Source of the DNA: Spirochaetales bacterium
GTDB lineage: Bacteria > Spirochaetota > Spirochaetia > ARS1246
Reading direction: 5' to 3'
Assembly: GCA_018644745.1 (NCBI GenBank)
Contig: JABGPX010000342.1
Span: 1-9,521, forward strand
DNA: 9,521 nucleotides
Every line of letters starts with the position of its first letter. Position 1 is the first letter of the stretch. Shown here one piece after another: positions 6,546 to 9,521 of the stretch. The notes under the pieces were generated by a model that had not been told where the DNA came from, searched no databases, and saw only the letters and a program-made list of their open reading frames with translations. Position numbers and translations under genes: made by a program.

Positions 6546-7148
6546 ATGAAACGTTCATTCATTGTTACCGGAACCCTTGCGATTTTCCTGTGCGTCATCG
6601 TGGTTTCCGGTGTAACAGCCGATCCGATTATCCAGAACCTGTGGGATGACGGTACGCGGCTCGACGACGAGGAGATGGCCATGGTAAGCGGGCGCCTTCA
6701 TGTTTTCGGCACTCAGATACTTCCGCGATTGAAGAGGTTCTTCAGAAAACAGCGAACGGTGGATCCGAGTCGAGAACATTGCGATGTTATTGCTCAGAAC
6801 CGGGCCGACGAACTTGGTCTCAATACCAGCGACCAGAATGGTAATTCTGTAGATTATAATTCCGTGAAAGTTAGTACAATATATGGCGGGTATCCGTCCG
6901 ACAGGAATAGTCAGCCGCCTGAAGGAACTTCGGGCTACTATTTTTCTTCTTACGGGGGTGAGAAGGAGCATATGGGAACTTACTCGAGGCCCGCGGGATC
7001 ATCGAGCTACACCAGATATATGAATAGGAGTTTTGCCGGTACCGAAACAGCGGCACGAGTACCCGTAGGCTATTCCGCGCCGGGCAGTACCTCTCAATCC
7101 TTTGTCCCTCTTCCACGGTATGAAAGCGGTGAACTATATTATCGGTAG
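6546..7148 (+). CDS. Sec-exported Tyr/Ser/Gly-rich protein with double-glycine-like leader
   Basis: A 200-residue precursor with no family I recognise. The start is ATG 6546, five bases after AAGGAG. Residues 1-25 are a Sec signal peptide (MKR, hydrophobic core, VTA cleavage site). Soon after comes RLDDEEMAMVSGR (38-50). It fits the double-glycine leader register: Leu at -12, Glu -8, Met -7, Val -4, Gly -2, with Arg instead of Gly/Ala at -1 if cleaved after residue 50. A basic patch follows (RLKRFFRKQR, 61-70), then one Cys (79). Residues 101-200 are low-complexity, rich in Ser, Gly and Pro with 13 Tyr, as in fibre- or amyloid-forming proteins, and end in YYR. It heads an operon with a C39 peptidase and an outer-membrane barrel, so I infer it is their exported, trimmed substrate. 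Translation is probably controlled by the hairpin at 6504-6540. Confidence 0.75.
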   Translation: MKRSFIVTGTLAIFLCVIVVSGVTADPIIQNLWDDGTRLDDEEMAMVSGRLHVFGTQILPRLKRFFRKQRTVDPSREHCDVIAQNRADELGLNTSDQNGNSVDYNSVKVSTIYGGYPSDRNSQPPEGTSGYYFSSYGGEKEHMGTYSRPAGSSSYTRYMNRSFAGTETAARVPVGYSAPGSTSQSFVPLPRYESGELYYR

Positions 7149-7920
7149 GCCCCGCCAAGGGGAGGCCCGGCGCATAGCGCGCCGGGCCGATGCCAACCGG
7201 CCGTATCGGCTGATTGTATGTGTATTGGCAGCGTTAACGATCGGTGCGCCCAGTCTGCTCGCTGTCGATCTTACAGCGGTAACACAATCGGGCGTTTCTT
7301 TCGTCCTTGCAGAGGTAGCTGAGGAGCGTGCCGCCTTAACGCTGACTGTTCGAGATACTCCCGCCACCCTTAATGATCCTATTGTCTCAATTATGGGTTT
7401 TGCGTCGCTGCCCAGGCTCACTGATCTGCGAATTCATCACGCGCCGTTAATTGTCTCATATGATTTCCTCTCCCAGGCGGTAAACCTGGAGACGCTGGTC
7501 ATCAGCTTCGGGAGGGTCGATGATATATCTTTTATAAAAAATCTGCCGGATCTGAGAGTGTTTGTACTCGAGTTTTGCGACGATTGGGAGAGCGACATCG
7601 GGCTGCCGTTCCTCGTAGAGCCATTAGATTTTCGACTTAATCGGCAGCTGGAGTACGTCGGATTCAGGCTCTGTTCTCTCTCTGCTCTGCCGAAGTTCAT
7701 CGAACCACCTGAATCTTTGAAGCTTTTTGATTTATCTTTCAACCACTTGATTATTCGAGAGAATGACAGTGAGGTCCTTGATAGTTATGGTTTCCTGGAC
7801 GGTATCTTTCTCGAGGGAAACCTCGTCAATCCGGATATCCTTGAATCATATACATTTATTATGCTCGATAACTCTACCCAGAATCTGGCTGAGTTTCTCG
7901 ATTCGGATGACACGGAATGA
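7120..7920 (+). CDS. Exported leucine-rich-repeat-like protein
   Basis: A protein of 266 residues from ATG 7120. It has an unusually long, arginine-rich N-region, then a hydrophobic core (about 31-43) and a likely signal peptidase site after SLLA (about residue 48). Residues about 75-215 contain degenerate leucine-rich repeats: LPRLTDLRIHH, VNLETLVISF, LPDLRVFVLEF, QLEYVGFRLC and SLKLFDLSFNHL. The tail is acidic (DSDDTE). The fold suggests a periplasmic or surface binding protein; its partner is unknown. Start uncertain: ATG 7120 lies within the end of the previous gene without a good ribosome site, TTG 7102 and GTG 7129 are alternatives, and a strong AAGGGGAGG at 7157-7165 has no canonical in-frame start after it (eight bases on is an ATA codon at 7174). 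The stop overlaps the next start (ATGA), so it is coupled to the C39 peptidase. Confidence 0.7.
   Translation: MKAVNYIIGRPRQGEARRIARRADANRPYRLIVCVLAALTIGAPSLLAVDLTAVTQSGVSFVLAEVAEERAALTLTVRDTPATLNDPIVSIMGFASLPRLTDLRIHHAPLIVSYDFLSQAVNLETLVISFGRVDDISFIKNLPDLRVFVLEFCDDWESDIGLPFLVEPLDFRLNRQLEYVGFRLCSLSALPKFIEPPESLKLFDLSFNHLIIRENDSEVLDSYGFLDGIFLEGNLVNPDILESYTFIMLDNSTQNLAEFLDSDDTE
7164..7188 (+). other. Strong GC-rich hairpin just after the substrate gene
   Basis: GGCCCGGCGC (7164-7173) and GCGCCGGGCC (7179-7188) are perfect 10-bp arms around the five-base loop ATAGC. It begins 16 bases after the stop of the exported-substrate gene and lies within the predicted N-terminal coding region of the leucine-rich-repeat-like gene. 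No T-run follows, so it is not a classical terminator. It could protect the 3' end of a processed substrate mRNA and lower expression of the downstream genes, or position the AAGGGGAGG site next to it. Confidence 0.6.
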
Positions 7921-8483
7921 TGCCGTTTCTTCTCGTGTCTTCCATGCTCTCGATTCTGATTCCGATGGAAACACTGCGGTTTCAGTGGGTATATGAGCAG
8001 CGTTATGATTACTCCTGCGGTGCCGCGGCTCTGGCTAGTTTGATTAGCATTTATTGGGAAACAGAGATTCACGAAGAGGAACTTCTCGAGATTCTTCCCA
8101 ATGAGGATACACCCCGCGCCGATACAACACTGCTTGATCTTAGCAGGATGGTCGAATCGCTGGGATTTGAGGCGGCTGCTTTTGACGTATCCTTTGAAGC
8201 GCTTACCGCAGCAATCGATGTCTATGGCCCGGTTATTGTTCATTTGAATCAGAATGACGGCCACTATGTCCTTGTAATTGATTATAGAGACGGGTTTCTG
8301 ATCATCGGGGATCCTTCAGCCGGCGGTACAGCCTGGACTGCTGCCAGGTTCAAGCGGCTCTGGTCACGAGTCGCACTTATCATCCGTCACAAAGATCGGG
8401 CTTTCACATATAAAGCAGTAGATCAGGCCGGAGCTGAAATAAATTCTCGGATGGGCATGTTATCCAACTGGGGCTTCCGCTGA
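7917..8483 (+). CDS. Stand-alone C39 family cysteine peptidase (FapD-like)
   Basis: A 188-residue C39 (bacteriocin-processing, double-glycine) peptidase without an ABC transporter. The catalytic set is complete: Gln28 (oxyanion hole) and Cys34 in YEQRYDYSCGAAAL, His116 in DGHYVLV, and Asp132 in GDPSAGG. The N-terminus MMPFLLVSSMLSIL is hydrophobic, a weak signal peptide or anchor without basic residues, suggesting periplasmic action. In ABC exporters this domain cuts leaders after a Gly-Gly-like motif. In the Fap amyloid operon of Pseudomonas the similar FapD is a separate periplasmic protein. The likely substrate is the exported protein at 6546-7148, whose mature N-terminus carries such a motif. 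The start ATG overlaps the preceding stop by four bases, and its own stop overlaps the proposed start of the barrel gene. Activity is well supported by residues; the partner is inferred. Confidence 0.88.
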   Translation: MMPFLLVSSMLSILIPMETLRFQWVYEQRYDYSCGAAALASLISIYWETEIHEEELLEILPNEDTPRADTTLLDLSRMVESLGFEAAAFDVSFEALTAAIDVYGPVIVHLNQNDGHYVLVIDYRDGFLIIGDPSAGGTAWTAARFKRLWSRVALIIRHKDRAFTYKAVDQAGAEINSRMGMLSNWGFR

Positions 8484-9307
8484 GACTCCTCACGTTTCTT
8501 CTATGTTTGCTGCCTGCTTTGCCGGTGTGGGGAGGCGAGGAGAGAAATAGAACAGATCCCCGGAATCCGAACCGAGTCTCTGTCTCGCTATCGTGTGGCT
8601 TGACTTATGATGGGGCGCCGGCAGGGGCGGCGGCAGAGGAGGGGGAGGAACCTCGGCTATCACTTCAGCCTCTACTCGCTGCGGAACTTCTGCTGTTCGA
8701 ACATCTCCTGCTGTGGAGCCAGCTCCCATATGTACTGAACATTACCGGGCGTCGGCATGTCCAGACGAGTTTTGCCGGGGGGCTTGGGGATATCCAGATC
8801 GGCTCTCTTTTCCTTGGCAGATCGGGCTCATTTTCATATCAAGCCGGCTTGAGCTATTCCTATCCGTTGGGAGTAGGAGACCGCTATTTACCGAGAACCC
8901 AGGGCTATATTAGCGGTGCCGGCGAGCACCGTGTCAGTGTGTCCGGAGGTATAACGTTCCTTCGCGATCCCGCGGCGATAAGGTTTCAGTCGGCACTGAG
9001 TTTTGGCTTTCCATCCCCATTTCCGAGCGCGATGGCCCTGCGGCGGGTAGAACTGCATGGGGCGGTAATGCTGATAGCAAATTCCATTATTGCTTTTGAT
9101 ATGGGATTCGGCGGATATCTGGATATGCCCAATTATCAAAACTACTCGCAGGCTCGCAAGTATGTTGAAACTGCTGCTGCGGCGCGATTCGGACTGATCA
9201 TAACCATTGGATCCTTCACTGCCAGGATTGTCACTCAAAAAGGAGTGTGGGAGCCTGATACCTCTTTTCGATTTGATGCGGGAGTTGGCATTTCATGGAG
9301 AATATAA
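8480..9307 (+). CDS. Predicted outer-membrane beta-barrel protein
   Basis: About 275 residues if translation starts at the CTG at 8480, which overlaps the previous TGA (CTGA). That start gives a proper Sec signal peptide, MRLLTFLLCLLPALPVWG. No ATG, GTG or TTG lies in frame before the TTG at 8507, which would cut the hydrophobic core in half. The mature part has many short amphipathic strands with alternating hydrophobic residues (RVSVSLSCGLTY, FSYQAGLSYSYPL, HRVSVSGGITFL, IRFQSALSFGF, RFGLIITIGSF, FRFDAGVGISW) and ends in SWRI, close to the aromatic C-terminal end usual for barrels. A Gly/Ala/Glu-rich loop lies near residues 45-58. By position next to the C39 peptidase it parallels FapF, the Fap secretion channel; I cannot show homology. 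Proposed role: exit channel for the substrate at 6546-7148. Its end overlaps the next gene by 13 bases. Confidence 0.75.
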   Translation: MRLLTFLLCLLPALPVWGGEERNRTDPRNPNRVSVSLSCGLTYDGAPAGAAAEEGEEPRLSLQPLLAAELLLFEHLLLWSQLPYVLNITGRRHVQTSFAGGLGDIQIGSLFLGRSGSFSYQAGLSYSYPLGVGDRYLPRTQGYISGAGEHRVSVSGGITFLRDPAAIRFQSALSFGFPSPFPSAMALRRVELHGAVMLIANSIIAFDMGFGGYLDMPNYQNYSQARKYVETAAAARFGLIITIGSFTARIVTQKGVWEPDTSFRFDAGVGISWRI

Positions 9308-9521
9308 AAATCTGCGCGGCGGTTCTGTTTTTGCTTATCATGTCATGTGATTCTCTAACGCCTTCGGCTCCTGCGGCGAGATTTGCTATTGCCGAAACCC
9401 ACCAGCATGATGACGGCTATACAAAATACTGCCGGATAACTGTTCGTGTCGAGAACATCGGCACTATTCCAATCTTGAGATCGACAATATCAATCGAACT
9501 CAAAACTGATGAAGCGTCTTA
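9295..9521 (+). CDS. Lipoprotein, 3' end outside the window
   Basis: The first 75 residues of a lipoprotein; the frame is open to the window end. It starts at ATG 9295, ten bases after GGAG (9281-9284) and 13 bases inside the barrel gene. The signal peptide MENIKICAAVLFLLIMSC has its lipobox Cys at residue 18, followed by Asp. The visible mature part contains YCRITVRVENIGTIPI, then a strand with STISIEL, a pattern typical of small beta-sandwich domains (FxLYD/CARDB-like) that carry intra-protein or protein-protein contacts. It is tightly coupled to the operon, so a role in assembly or anchoring of the exported product is plausible but not shown. Confidence 0.75.
   Translation, partial: MENIKICAAVLFLLIMSCDSLTPSAPAARFAIAETHQHDDGYTKYCRITVRVENIGTIPILRSTISIELKTDEAS

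Noticed and set aside
7164..7188. Intrinsic terminator after the substrate gene
   Set aside because: The stem is strong but no T-run follows, and the downstream gene appears to be read through it.
7785..8264. A 159-codon minus-strand frame
   Set aside because: It is opposite the C39 peptidase, whose catalytic residues are all present on the plus strand.
7917..8483. Classical bacteriocin export locus
   Set aside because: There is no ABC transporter or membrane-fusion gene, and the candidate substrate has a Sec signal peptide and is 200 residues long, unlike small peptide bacteriocins.
8490..8729. Minus-strand frame with a proline-rich stretch
   Set aside because: It is the complement of a Gly/Ala/Glu-rich GC-rich loop in the barrel gene, with no ribosome site; opposite-strand shadow.

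Overview
The window looks like chromosomal DNA of a diderm bacterium, most likely a spirochaete (Spirochaetales-like). This is inferred, not proven. It rests on two lipoproteins with clear lipoboxes, an outer-membrane barrel gene, and a short membrane-anchored coiled-coil protein with KRFE-type heptads that resembles the Bdr-like proteins of spirochaetes. Coding density is high. No stretch over 300 bases lacks a gene; the longest gaps are 3298-3513 and 6414-6545, and both hold divergent promoters and RNA hairpins. I see no tRNA, rRNA, CRISPR array, insertion sequence or origin.

Left part (1-3513): a small coiled-coil membrane protein is followed by a sugar-phosphate isomerase-like gene of the NagB fold (379-1320, +). 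Convergent to it is a two-gene minus-strand unit: a second NagB-like paralogue (2350-3297) and an amidohydrolase-2 family metal hydrolase (1317-2345). The two NagB-like proteins align without gaps from residue 1 to about 186. Both have lost the Asp of the NagB DGH motif and most of the phosphate-binding signature, so they probably act on something other than glucosamine-6-phosphate. With the amidohydrolase they look like a dedicated catabolic module.

Middle part (3514-6413): a 673-residue lipoprotein with a C-terminal LamG/concanavalin-like domain, closed by a good intrinsic terminator, then a minus-strand sigma-70 family factor lacking region 1.1.

Right part (6414-9521, cut by the window edge): the most interesting region. 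Five tightly packed or overlapping plus-strand genes encode (1) a Sec-exported, Tyr/Ser/Gly-rich protein whose mature N-terminus carries a double-glycine-like leader, (2) an exported leucine-rich-repeat-like protein, (3) a stand-alone C39 cysteine peptidase with all catalytic residues, (4) an outer-membrane beta-barrel, and (5) a lipoprotein. The layout resembles the Fap functional-amyloid system (C39-like FapD plus barrel FapF) but with different components. I infer an undescribed export and surface-assembly system: a substrate crosses the inner membrane by Sec, is trimmed in the periplasm by the C39 enzyme, and leaves through the barrel. The first gene's ribosome binding site lies in a 9-bp hairpin, a GC-rich hairpin follows the substrate gene, and the barrel gene appears to start with CTG inside the previous stop codon. 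The divergent sigma factor shares the control region.
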